A stretch of 64,000 bases of DNA, from positions 135,477,035-135,541,034 of the forward strand of contig NC_062222.1 in NCBI RefSeq assembly GCF_902686445.1, written 5' to 3'. The first letter of the stretch is position 1; every line of letters begins with the position of its first letter. The DNA is from Sciurus carolinensis. Lineage: Eukaryota; Chordata; Mammalia; Rodentia; Sciuridae. A program made the position numbers and the translations under genes. The notes beneath the pieces are model-generated. The model made no database searches and was not told where the DNA came from. It saw nothing but the letters and a program-made list of their open reading frames with translations. Below are positions 23,171-31,999 of the stretch, piece after piece.

Positions 23171-24913
23171 ACATTTTTAAGGACATGTGTCAAACACACA
23201 GACAGATATCGAAATAATGTAATGGACACCAGGGAATCTGCCCTTCCAGTATAGGAAATGAAATGTCGTGAAAGACGGAGGACGAGACAGACACCACTGC
23301 CCCACGTGCACGTACGATTCCACGAATGGTGTGGATGCATCGTGCACGACCACAGAAACGAGAAGAGGCACCCATCTGTGTACGGTGAATCAAAATGCAG
23401 TCTCTAAGAATAAGAAAAAGGAAATGAACGAAGGAAAGAAAAAATTAAAACTGGAAAAAAAAAAAAGAAATATCAGACACCATCGCAGCCACTTATCCTC
23501 CCCTCCCGCTCCCTGGGGTTTACCACAGACATGGCCGTGCAGGTTTTATTCTTCTGCTTATTGGTATGTAACCAAAGCATCGTGGCCTAGTTTTAGACTC
23601 TACGCAAATGAAGTCAGACCATTCCTCCCCTTATTTTCCCGTTTGCCATTACTTGTAGTTTGTGCTTGGAGGATGGATTCCCTTGTAGGACGGGTTCCAG
23701 GACAACGATGGAGAATCTCACTGTGGATTCAGATTGCATCGCCCAGTACGACGGAGCTCGAGCCTCTTGGAAATACGTGTCACCCACTCCAGTTTCTCCA
23801 AGGACGGGGTCATGGTCCTCTCAGGTCTTTGCCCTTTTCTCCAGCGGGAGGAAGCGTTGCTTAGCCACCACCACAGAAGACATCCTTGCTCCTTCCTGGG
23901 AACGTTCCTCAAGTCTTACCATCAGGAACGGTGCGTGTTGTAGGTTTTTGATATTTAACTGTTACAGGATAGGAAGTTGCTGCGGTCCCAGTCGCTGAGG
24001 GCTCTAGGGACTATTGTGAATGGATACCAACTCTAGCTTTTTAGGAACGCATCGTGTCCCTAAACGTGCAGGAGGCAAGGGTCCAGGAGGCCCGTTTTCA
24101 GAGGTCAGCATGTCCACAGGAGTGGCAGCCAGACGCGGGTCTCCACCCCTACCTTCCCACAGCCGCTCCTCCTCAGGAATCCTGACACCAAGGATCAGTC
24201 TGCCCTTGAACCTGGGAGGAACAGAATCACAGGCACCTGTTTCTGCGTGACTGGCTTCCTTTCCTCAGCGCTGCCTGTGATTTCATCCGTGTTGTCCCGT
24301 GTGGCTTCAGTCAGTGGCCACTGCTGTGCCCATTACAGGACAGTGCCATGTTATCCTTTTAACTCTGACCTCGATCCGCCTTGAGCATGCGTGAGCGCTC
24401 CCGCGGCCCAGGGGCATCCCGGTGCCGGGCTGTGCCTGAGCTCGACTGCTGAAGCAGACGCACCCCTTTGTGTTCCCGCCCTTGGTGGAGAGGCCCCTCT
24501 TCCCGCCCCCTTGCTACCACCCACAGCTGGCACTTGATGTCGGCTGTCCTGGTGGGTGGACGTTGATGCCCCTTCGCACTTTGGCGTAGGTTCCTTATCA
24601 TGGTGATGCTCAGTATTTCAATGTGGCCGTTTGTGTTTAGATCTCGTGTGACTTACCTGCTGGGTCTCTGCCGGTGCTTGTGCTCCATTTGCTTCCTTCT
24701 CATTGACTCACGGGTCCTCTGTAAACGCTGCTCACATGCTGACATCAGGAGTGTCCGTTTAAAGCTTTTGATTCGCTCTGACCACACTGAGGACGTTTAC
24801 TTATGTCCCCACCTTCCCTCCAGAAATCACGGCTCCACCCGTCATGCTCGGATCTGCAACTGCTCCGAACAGACCTGTCCATGAGGTGCCGAGTGGAGAA
24901 CTTTATCAACTTT
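23171..24913. other. Old LINE-like and unassigned sequence
   Basis: Parts such as 23540-23660 and 23990-24360 have the texture of decayed antisense LINE sequence, but I cannot name a family. An A-rich stretch lies at about 23405-23470. No exon seen. Confidence 0.3.
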
Positions 24914-24919
24914 ATCATG
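24914..24919. repeat. Target-site duplication of type-D ERV, left
   Basis: ATCATG immediately outside the left LTR. The same six bases follow the right LTR at 30642-30647. Confidence 0.9.
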
Positions 24920-25310
24920 TGTCCCGACCCGCGGGACATCAACGTGGACGGCAAACCTAAGAGAGAAGGAATGAAGGGACAAGAGACGCAGGGAGAGACA
25001 GCAAGACAGGAATTCTGATCAAGCTGCAAATTTTTATTGTTCTCACGGGTATTTATGCTGAGGGAATGAGGGGTATGACGAGGTGCAGCCTGGTTGGTTG
25101 TATTCTTCTGCTGGGTTCCTGATAGGGTGCAAATTCGCGCTGGCAGGAAGGTGAAGTTCCCGCCGGCGGGAAAGTGTAGTCCCGGAAGAGAAGCCGTGGG
25201 CGCCATAGGCGCCATACTGTCAGAATTATCAGCCAGGAGGGGGGAGGGGCGCTGCTGCTTATTGTAAAGGTCAGAATGTTCTCAGAATGAGAACTTCTTG
25301 GTCCCTGACA
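24920..25310 (-). repeat. 3' LTR of type-D ERV
   Basis: 391 bp, minus strand TGTCAGGGACC to GGTCGGGACA, with TG...CA ends. Differs from the 5' LTR near 24945, 24974, 25011, 25144 and 25159. It carries a TATA-like CATAAATACC and an AATAAA about 20 bases later. Confidence 0.95.
25033..25038 (-). terminator. Polyadenylation signal in 3' LTR
   Basis: AATAAA on the minus strand (GAACAATAAAAATTTGC), just downstream of the TATA-like motif. This would end ERV transcripts. Confidence 0.7.
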
Positions 25311-25323
25311 TTTCCCCCTTTCT
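25311..25323 (-). other. Polypurine tract of type-D ERV
   Basis: Minus strand GAAAGGGGGAAA directly abuts the 3' LTR, the plus-strand primer site. Confidence 0.9.
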
Positions 25324-25433
25324 TATATAAAATTATTGACCATTTTTCGATAGCCATATTTTAAGGGGGTGATAGAGGTTATGTGGCGAGACGGGGGCAC
25401 AGCTTGCCTGAACAGGTATAGGGCTGGAGTGAC

Positions 25434-25578
25434 AATCCCTCGGGAACTGCGCCTGTCTTAGGTTGTCCGTGGCAGAGCAACATCCTTACCCATCATTGGA
25501 TAATGAGGCTCTGGCCCTCATTTCCTGTCTTAGGTTGGTATGAGCTCTCACGAATCTTACCCGTCATTGGCTGTCCAG
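25434..25578 (-). promoter_or_regulatory. Constitutive transport element (CTE)-like RNA
   Basis: Between the Env tail and the polypurine tract the minus strand has two degenerate repeats of about 70 bases. Each contains a CAATGAYGGGTAAG box and a CAACCTAAGACAGG-type box, with GCGCAGTTCCCGAGGGA at the end. Position, repeat order and the boxes match the CTE of type-D simian retroviruses. That RNA binds the host export receptor NXF1 so that unspliced RNA leaves the nucleus. Function in this copy is inferred; the assignment rests on recognition of the boxes, not on an alignment. Confidence 0.8.
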
Positions 25579-25584
25579 TTCAGC

Positions 25585-25852
25585 TCACAGGGGTGATGGT
25601 CTTTTAAGATCACCATCGCGATCCATCATCTCCAGTCGATGGTAATGAACCTGAATAGGTTTCGCCTGTATAGCCTCAATTTGAGCTTTAAGAAAAGCCA
25701 TGATCTTGTTGAATATCAAAGGACCTATAGATACAATAAGCAGCAAGCAAAGGAGGGGACCTAGGAAGGGAAGGAGATAGGGAAGGAGTCCACTGAATCC
25801 ATAGTGGATTATCAGCCAGTGCTTGTCGGCGTTTTTCTAAGTCTTCCTGCAG
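25585..25852 (-). pseudogene. env: Env TM membrane anchor and tail, out of frame
   Basis: Downstream of the stop that ends the fused pol-env frame, the minus strand still encodes the rest of the Env transmembrane subunit: a charged stretch (LQEDLEKRRQ), then in a different frame a hydrophobic anchor (LLPYLLPFLGPLLCLLLIVS) and a cytoplasmic tail ending at a TGA at 25587-25585. One premature stop (TAG at 25855-25853) and one frameshift near 25810-25820 separate these parts from the ectodomain, so no membrane-anchored product is expected from this copy. Confidence 0.8.
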
Positions 25853-27196
25853 CTATTTGATCTTGTACTTAACAATTCCTGACTTGTTGGTATAGAAACA
25901 GCATTTTTCCTGCAAAGCCAGACAAGTACCTCCCTGTTTGGCAGTTAGAAGGTCTAAACCTCTCCTATTTTGTAGGACCACTTCTGCTAAGGAATCCATC
26001 TGATCTTGAAGATCTTGTATGGTGCTCAAGAGTATCTGTACATCGGAAATCAATTGTCTGGATATGATAGAAGCTACCTGAGCAGGATAGACAGCAATAA
26101 CTTTAGAGGGTGTGGCGGGCAAATGAACCCAAAGCAAGGGGCAACCTTTATTTTTAAAATATGGATCCCGCTGCCAGAATAGTCCCGTGGGTGTATGAGG
26201 GGTGTGTAATATAACCAAAACCAAAGGAAGGTTATAAGATATTTGTGTAACAAATTGTTGAGCGATGGCTTCTGTGACTTGAATTAATGCTTGCCGTGCC
26301 TCGGGAGTAAGCTCTCGAGGAGAAGAAGGGTCAGAATCTCCCCTTAAAATATCATTAAGAGGCAAAAGCACATAGGTGGGTAGTTTTAAATATGGTCTTA
26401 GCCATTGGATATCCCCTAGTAGTTTTTGGAAATCGTTAAGAGTGTGGAGATGGTCCACACACAATTGTATATTAGGGATTTGAATTTGATTAGTTTGAAG
26501 TTTGAGGCCCAAGTAGGTGTAGGGGTCCTGTGTTTGAACCTTATCAGGGGCTATCTGAAGTCCCAAGGCAGTAAGGGCTTTATAGAGATCCAAATAACAA
26601 TTGTTAAGATCATAGGTATTAGGTGCAGCAATTAACAAATCATCCATATAATGTAATATATAAACTTGTGGCCACCGCTCTCTCACAGGGTCTACTGCTT
26701 GAGCAACATATTTTTGGCAAAGACTAGGGCTATTAGCCATACCCTGGGGAAGGACCTTCCATTGAAATCTTTGCATAGGGCCCTGAAAATTGATGCGGGG
26801 GAGGCTGAAAGCAAAATAGGGTCTGTCATCAGGATGTAAAGGAATAGTAAAAAAGCAATCTTTTAAGTCGATGACCATTTTATAATAGTCCCTAGGAATA
26901 GCTACCGGTGTAGGGATGCCTGGCTGTAATGCCCCCATCGGGCGCATAACCTTATTGATAGCGCGCGAATCCTGTAAAAGGCGCCATTTGCCTGATTTCT
27001 TAATAACAAAAATAGGAGTATTCCAGGGTGAGGTTGAGGGTTCCACATGGCCGGCTGTCAACTGTTCCTGTACTAACATGGAGGCAGCCTCTAATTTTTC
27101 TTGGGTAAGGGGCCACTGATCCACCCACACAGGAGTTTGAGTTTCCCAAATAATTTTGTCTGCATGGGGTACAGGAGGGTCAGGGACCGACACTAA
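25853..27196 (-). CDS. pol: Fused ORF: reverse transcriptase joined to Env TM ectodomain
   Basis: The frame is entered by a -1 shift from pro at 27196-27202; residue numbers here count from the GTG at 27193. The first about 365 residues are betaretroviral reverse transcriptase: catalytic Asp109 (MVIDLKD), LPQGM at 148-152 and YMDD at 182-185 (26650-26639), followed by thumb and connection. It then passes without a stop into the Env TM ectodomain: heptad-like [17 protein letters not shown], the immunosuppressive-domain stretch (residues about 407-422) and the C-x6-CC motif (Cys424, Cys431, Cys432). The junction is near residues 365-385 (about 26040-26100). RNase H, integrase, Env SU and the fusion peptide are missing, so a deletion of several kb created an in-frame chimera. 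The frame has no internal stop, but that may reflect youth alone. No function is claimed. Confidence 0.88.
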   Translation of the reverse strand, partial: LVSVPDPPVPHADKIIWETQTPVWVDQWPLTQEKLEAASMLVQEQLTAGHVEPSTSPWNTPIFVIKKSGKWRLLQDSRAINKVMRPMGALQPGIPTPVAIPRDYYKMVIDLKDCFFTIPLHPDDRPYFAFSLPRINFQGPMQRFQWKVLPQGMANSPSLCQKYVAQAVDPVRERWPQVYILHYMDDLLIAAPNTYDLNNCYLDLYKALTALGLQIAPDKVQTQDPYTYLGLKLQTNQIQIPNIQLCVDHLHTLNDFQKLLGDIQWLRPYLKLPTYVLLPLNDILRGDSDPSSPRELTPEARQALIQVTEAIAQQFVTQISYNLPLVLVILHTPHTPTGLFWQRDPYFKNKGCPLLWVHLPATPSKVIAVYPAQVASIISRQLISDVQILLSTIQDLQDQMDSLAEVVLQNRRGLDLLTAKQGGTCLALQEKCCFYTNKSGIVKYKIK

Positions 27197-28164
27197 AAAT
27201 CCACATACCCAAGTCCAAATTTGTCTGTTTTTTGTATGGGCTGTACAGGCTCAACCTGTCCTTGTCCTAGCCTCCCAAGGCCTGTACCAGGGATAAAGCC
27301 CATACGAAGCATTTGATGAGTGACTAAAGAGTCGGGACTAGCAAGAATAACTTTCATTTGGCTTAGAATGTCTCGTCCCCAAAGGTTGACAGGGAGATCA
27401 GGAACAACGAAGGGGGTAACGGTTCCTTTATTCCCTGTGTTATCTTTTGTGTCAGTCCAATTTAGCACCCTGGAGCTAACTAAGGGGTTTCTTGACTGCC
27501 CTATTCCTTTAAGGTCAGTTAGTGATGAGATGAGGGGCCATTCTGATGGCCAATATTTTTGAGAAATAACTGTGGCGTCCGCACCAGTATCTAGGATCCC
27601 TTGGAATTTCTTTCCTTCAATAAATAAGGTAAGAGTGGGTCTTTTGTGGGAGATAGGTTGGACCCAATACACATCAGAGGAACCTAAAGAGGCTGTGTTT
27701 CCTGGTGAATTTGGGGCGGCGGGAGTGTTTCCTGAATTGAAGGGAAGGAGTATTAATTGTGCAATTCTTGTTCCTGCAGGGATGGCCGCTACTCCGTTAA
27801 TAGCTGTGGCCAGTATTTTAATTTCTCCAGTGTAATCGTTATCAATGATGCCAGGGAAGACCTGAACACCTTGTAAGGTGGTAGAAGCTCTCCCAAGAAT
27901 AAGAGCACACATATGAGGTGGAGGGGGGCCTACAACCCCAGTGGGTATTATTTGAGGTCCTTGCATAGAGTCTAATATGGTATCGGAGGAGGCACAGAGG
28001 TCCAATCCTGCGCTGCCTGGGGTAGCACGTTGGAGGGAGGTGATTGTGGAGAAGGACAGGGAGCCTGGATTGGGTTGGGAGTCTGAGAGGGAACAAACCT
28101 TATTGCCCCTGGGTTTGCTCTGGGGGTGGTCGGGGCCAGGGGCTGGCCCCGAGAGGAGTTTCCC
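27193..28164 (-). CDS. pro: Pro: dUTPase, aspartic protease and G-patch
   Basis: Entered by -1 frameshift from gag at GGGAAAC. The frame is open from there to TAG at 27195-27193. The first part is a trimeric dUTPase fold, which hydrolyses d[11 protein letters not shown], then [21 protein letters not shown] and PAGTRIAQL motifs. Next is the retroviral aspartic protease with active-site LDTGAD (27591 onward) and the NLWGRDIL motif, which cleaves the polyproteins. A G-patch ([15 protein letters not shown]) at the C-terminus is typical of betaretroviral Pro. I see no disabling change, so this is the best-preserved gene of the element. It would be made only as a Gag-Pro fusion, and the gag lesion upstream would block that unless ribosomes slip there. 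Confidence 0.9.
   Translation of the reverse strand, partial: GKLLSGPAPGPDHPQSKPRGNKVCSLSDSQPNPGSLSFSTITSLQRATPGSAGLDLCASSDTILDSMQGPQIIPTGVVGPPPPHMCALILGRASTTLQGVQVFPGIIDNDYTGEIKILATAINGVAAIPAGTRIAQLILLPFNSGNTPAAPNSPGNTASLGSSDVYWVQPISHKRPTLTLFIEGKKFQGILDTGADATVISQKYWPSEWPLISSLTDLKGIGQSRNPLVSSRVLNWTDTKDNTGNKGTVTPFVVPDLPVNLWGRDILSQMKVILASPDSLVTHQMLRMGFIPGTGLGRLGQGQVEPVQPIQKTDKFGLGYVDF
27196..27202 (-). promoter_or_regulatory. pro-pol -1 ribosomal frameshift site
   Basis: Minus strand G GAT TTT, followed at once by the pro stop TAG. It fits the X XXY YYZ class used at betaretroviral pro-pol junctions (MMTV uses GGAUUUA). The pol frame continues open after the shift. Confidence 0.75.
28158..28164 (-). 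promoter_or_regulatory. gag-pro -1 ribosomal frameshift site
   Basis: Minus strand G GGA AAC in the gag frame (TCG GGA AAC TCC), the classical betaretroviral gag-pro slippery heptamer. The -1 frame leads straight into the dUTPase without a stop. Confidence 0.9.
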
Positions 28165-28827
28165 GAGAAGTTAGAGGGAATAGGCTGTCCAAGGGCATTG
28201 GTCTTGGATCTACACTCCTTGGCCCAGTGGCGACCTTTACCACATTTAGGGCAAAAGGTGAGCGGAGGTGGTTTAGCCCCTATTTGAGGAGATATGGGTC
28301 CTTGACCCAGTCTCCCTGTTGGGCACTCTCGCGCAAAATGACCAGGCTGTTCGCAAGTAAAGCAAGTACGTGGGCCAGGGTGGTGAAGGGCCTTGGTGAA
28401 GGCGGCGCCAATGGTGAGACCCATGGCATGGGCTGTTCCTACCCCGGCACACAGCCTAATGAAGTCAGAAAGGTCCCCTTTATCTTTGTGGAGCCGAAGA
28501 ACATCTTGACATATTGGGTTGGCATTTTCAAAGGCAAGATATTTTACAAAGGAGCTCTCGTTTTCACTTGGTCCAAGTAAGCGCTCCGCAGTTAGATTAA
28601 GCCGGGCAACAAAGTCACTGTAAGGCTCGTCAGGACCCTGACGAATTTTTGCTAGGGAGGTGGTGGCCGAGCCCTTTTGAGGGAGCCGTCTCCAAGCATG
28701 CAAACCGGCAGTTTGAACCTGTGCTAGGAGCCCAGTAGGAAAGCGTGCCTGTTTAGGGTTAGTATCAAATGGCGCATTACCCACTAGTTTAACATAGGTC
28801 CAGGATTTAGAGGAAGCCTTGGTTGAA

Positions 28828-28835
28828 TTTTTTTT
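28828..28835 (-). other. A8 run at the gag frameshift
   Basis: Minus strand GCCCAAAAAAAATTC. Here the two gag frames exchange. Homopolymer length change is the simplest cause, but the run also fits a slippery heptamer (A AAA AAA). Confidence 0.75.
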
Positions 28836-30230
28836 GGGCAGTTTCCCGACAGTATTCCCTAAAGTCTGCGTTCCACAACAGGAAGTCACCCGCACTGAGG
28901 GTGGCTCGGGCCAAAAATTTCCAATCATTAGGGGTGAGCCACTGTGTACTATGGTTCTCTAGCAAGGCCAGTGTATAAGGTGCAGTGGGGCCATACTGTG
29001 TACAAGCCTTTTTAAGTCTTTCAAGAAAGCGGAGGCTCAGCCTTTTATAAGAACCAAGGGCTCCACTCTGTCCAGAGGTGGGCTCCTCCTCATCCCCTGA
29101 TTCCTGGTCCTCCTCTTGTTCCCTCTCTGGTTCTACCTCTTGTTCCTCCCCTGATTCCTCTTCCTGACTTCCTTTTAAATTCTCTGCTTCAGTTTGTGCG
29201 GGCTGATCTGCTTGACTGCGAGTGACTGGAAAGGCAAGAACAGGCTGACCACGTGGCTTCACCTTACGAGTATTGAGGGGTCTTGGGCCAGTTTGTGTTA
29301 ACTCCGTGCCCAAGGCCAGTGAGCGAAGCTCGGCATCAAGGGCTTTTAGTTCTTTTAAAAGTTGGATTTGTTCCCGCCTATGTTGGAGAGACTCGCGTAA
29401 AGGGGTTAGATTAGGCAAGGGAAGTGGGGAAAAAATGTCTGGGGGGGCAGTAGGTCCCTGAGGGGCCGGAGCACAAAAGGCAGGGGATATATAAGAGGGA
29501 GGTGGATTTTTAAGAGGTGGCAGGTCTGGAGAATGGTATCGAGCTGCTGCCTCCTCCAGGGTAGCCTCATCCTTTGGGGTCAACTCATCATGGGGATTTA
29601 AAACCGGATAAATCTTAGGGGGACTTTTAGGGGACTTTTTTGGTAAGGTGGGGTCTGGGAGGTTCCCGGGGTCTGGGAGGGTCCCAGGGTCCTGAGAAGG
29701 CTGAGTAGGGGGCATTTGAATACTAACCGAAGGGCATACCGATGGGGGGCGAGAGGTGGATTGCATTGCCTGCTCCCCAATCTTTACAAGTTTTAAAGTA
29801 CCACTGTCAAAGGGTGAGCTTTTAAGAATCTCATTAATTAAATTCCAATAAGAAAAGGCAGTGACAGGCACCTTTTGAGGACCAAAAGTCTCATAATAAT
29901 CTTTGAGGCAGTCTCCTACTCTGAGCCACCTTTTACCATCAATTGACCCCTCGAGGGGAAACCAAGGACACAAATCCTCTATGTATGAAAAGAATGATCT
30001 TAAATCCTTTTTCTTAACACGCGCTCCCCGAGTCTTGAGGGCCTCCTCGAGACCCGTCAGAAACAAATCATGTGACGAAACTGCTTGTCCCATGGTGCGT
30101 CACTCACCTTGCGCTGGCCTCACTCTCCTCCTGGATCTGACTCCCGGTCGCGTCCACTGAGGCGATCTCGAATCCCGCTTGGCCAAGTCTTCCCCAGAGG
30201 GCAGCGTTCGCTTCTCAAACAAAGGCTCGA

Positions 30231-30248
30231 GCCCCACTTTGGGTGCCA
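30231..30248 (-). other. Primer-binding site, tRNA-Lys(1,2) type
   Basis: Minus strand TGGCACCCAAAGTGGGGC, two bases after the 5' LTR. It differs at two of 18 positions from the tRNA-Lys1,2 primer site used by type-D retroviruses. Confidence 0.8.
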
Positions 30249-30250
30249 AC

Positions 30251-30641
30251 TGTCCCGACCCGCGGGACATCAACGCGGACGGCAAACCTAAGAGAGAAGG
30301 AATGGAGGGACAAGAGACGCAGGGAGAGACAGCAAGACAGAAATTCTGATCAAGCTGCAAATTTTTATTGTTCTCACGGGTATTTATGCTGAGGGAATGA
30401 GGGGTATGACGAGGTGCAGCCTGGTTGGTTGTATTCTTCTGCTGGGTTCCTGATAGGGTGCAAATTCGCGCTGGCGGGAAGGTGAAGTTCGCGCCGGCGG
30501 GAAAGTGTAGTCCCGGAAGAGAAGCCGTGGGCGCCATAGGCGCCATACTGTCAGAATTATCAGCCAGGAGGGGGGAGGGGCGCTGCTGCTTATTGTAAAG
30601 GTCAGAATGTTCTCAGAATGAGAACTTCTTGGTCCCTGACA
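30251..30641 (-). repeat. 5' LTR of type-D ERV
   Basis: 391 bp, minus strand TGTCAGGGACC to GGTCGGGACA, about 98.7% identical to the 3' LTR. Contains a TATA-like CATAAATACC and AATAAA. This is the promoter copy for the element. Confidence 0.95.
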
Positions 30642-30647
30642 ATCATG
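30642..30647. repeat. Target-site duplication of type-D ERV, right
   Basis: ATCATG, identical to 24914-24919. Confidence 0.9.
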
Positions 30648-30745
30648 CTTTTTTTTTTTTTTTTTTTTTTTGCAGTGGTGTTGGGAGGGAACCCAGGACT
30701 TCATGCTGGGCAGATGCCGTTCCACTGAGTTACACCCCAGCCTCT
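30648..30745 (-). mobile_element. Squirrel-type SINE, antisense
   Basis: T-run then GAACCCAGGACTTCATGCTG and CCACTGAGTTACACCCCAGC: the reverse complement of an ID-like SINE with its poly(A) tail. The ERV landed at its tail. Confidence 0.7.
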
Positions 30746-31650
30746 TTATTTTATTTATTTGAAAATTTAAATGTTTTTTTTTATTTTATTAATGTAGGTT
30801 TTTGTTCTTTTTAGATATCCAGGACAGTAGAGTGTATTTTGACATACCATACACACATGGAGTATAACTGCTTATTCTTGTGGTTGTACATGACATGGAG
30901 TCACATTGGTCGTGTGTTCATATGTGAACATGGGAAAGTTGTGTGTGATTCATTCTGCGGTCTTCCTCATTCCCATCCCTACTGCCTTCATTCCCCTTTG
31001 TCTAATCCAATAAACTTCGGTTCTTCCCTACCCCTTGCGCATTGTGTGTTAGCATCGCCATAGCAGAGAGAACGTCTGTCCTTTGGTTTTATGGGACTGG
31101 CTTATTTCACTTAGCATGCTAGTCTCCAGTTCCATCATTTACTGACAAATGCCATATTTCATTCTTCTTGATGACTGAGTAATATTCTATTGCGTATACC
31201 ACATTTTATTTATCCATTCATTTGTTTAAGGGCACCTAGGTTGGTGCCATCATTCAGCTATCGTGAATTGAGCTGTTGTAAACTTTGATGTGACTGTGTC
31301 ACTGTAGTATGCTGATTTCAATTCTTTTGGGTATAAACTGAGGAGTGGGATAGCTGGGTCAAATGGTGGTTCCATTTTAGGTTTTCTGGGGAATCTCCAT
31401 ACTGCTTTCCAGAGTGGTTGCACCAATTTGCAGTCCCACCAGCACTGTATGAGTGTGCCTTTTTCCCCACATCCCTGTCAACATTTATTGTTACTTGTAC
31501 TCTTGATAATTGCCTTTCTGACTGGGGTGAGATGGAATCTCAGTGTAGTTTTAATTTGTATTTCTCTAATTGCTGGAGACGTTGAACATGTTTTCATATA
31601 TTTGTTGACCATTCACATTTCTTCTGTGCAGTGACTATTCAGTTCCTTTG
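30746..31650 (-). mobile_element. Antisense L1 (3' portion)
   Basis: Clear antisense L1 wording from about 31085 to 31650 (for example GATGACTGAGTAATATTC, GAGTGGTTGCACCAATTTG). It continues after the inserted LTR at about 32000. Confidence 0.85.
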
Positions 31651-31999
31651 TGTCAGTTCAGACTGGGGTAACCTGATCAGATGATGGTAACCGAGAACAG
31701 ACAGGCCAGATGTGACTCAAAAAGAAACTTTATTGCAGGATGGCTCTTGGACGGGGTTTGCTGGTCCACCAGGTTGCTGGGCCGGAGAAGTCACATGTGG
31801 CCCTTATGGAGCTGAGATTTTCTAACAGGGTGAGGGAGGGGCAGCTTGAGGACTTGTGTCCTCCTGGGATTGGCTGGGGTCGCTTGTCGGCACCTGATTG
31901 GTTGCTCCTTGGGGCATGTGTAGGCTACATTGTTTCTCTGCACATGTGCAGGATGCTTGATGCCCTGTGCCCATCCAGTGGTCCTGAACCGCCCTGTTT
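31651..31999 (-). mobile_element. LTR insertion within L1 (probable solo LTR)
   Basis: L1 text breaks after ATTCAGTTCCTTTG and resumes at CTTTGCTGGGAAGAAGC. Between these lies about 350 bp that on the minus strand has CCAAT motifs, TGCAATAAAGTTTC (AATAAA near 31729) and a T-rich downstream part, as a retroviral LTR does. About 150 bp of L1 appears to be missing at the site, so the join was not a simple insertion, or my edges are off. Confidence 0.55.

Larger units (their letters stand above)
27972..30093 (-). pseudogene. gag: Gag, split by one frameshift
   Basis: Starts MGQAVSSHD (Gly-2 for myristoylation) with a betaretroviral matrix domain (CPWFPLEGS near residue 40). A Pro-rich region follows (NPPPSY, late-domain-like), then a Glu-rich acidic tract (29078-29200), then the capsid start (YGPTAPYTLALLENHS). 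The first frame ends at 28807. The remainder lies in the -1 frame to 27972: the capsid major-homology-like region (QGPDEPYSDFVARL), two zinc knuckles of nucleocapsid (CFTCEQPGHFAREC at 28364-28323 and CPKCGKGRHWAKEC at 28253-28212) and a Pro-rich end. The break falls at an A8 run (28835-28828). Apart from this the gene looks complete. Gag is the structural polyprotein that packages RNA and buds particles. Confidence 0.9.
24920..30641 (-). mobile_element. Young internally deleted betaretrovirus/type-D ERV
   Basis: Read on the minus strand: 5' LTR (30641-30251), tRNA-Lys primer site, gag (30093-27972), pro with dUTPase, protease and G-patch (to 27193), pol reverse transcriptase fused to the Env TM subunit (to 25853), Env membrane anchor and tail, a CTE-like RNA element, polypurine tract, 3' LTR (25310-24920). 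Gag-Pro-Pol is betaretroviral while the TM part has the gamma/type-D immunosuppressive-domain and CX6CC pattern, as in type-D (SRV/MPMV-like) viruses. The LTRs differ at about 5 of 391 positions (1.3%) and the target duplication is perfect, so the insertion is recent, probably a few million years at ordinary mammalian rates (inference). RNase H, integrase and Env SU are deleted, so the copy cannot be autonomous. Confidence 0.95.

Noticed and set aside
27842..28096. 84-codon frame overlapping gag and pro of the type-D ERV
   Set aside because: Third frame over two real genes; no similarity to an accessory protein that I know.
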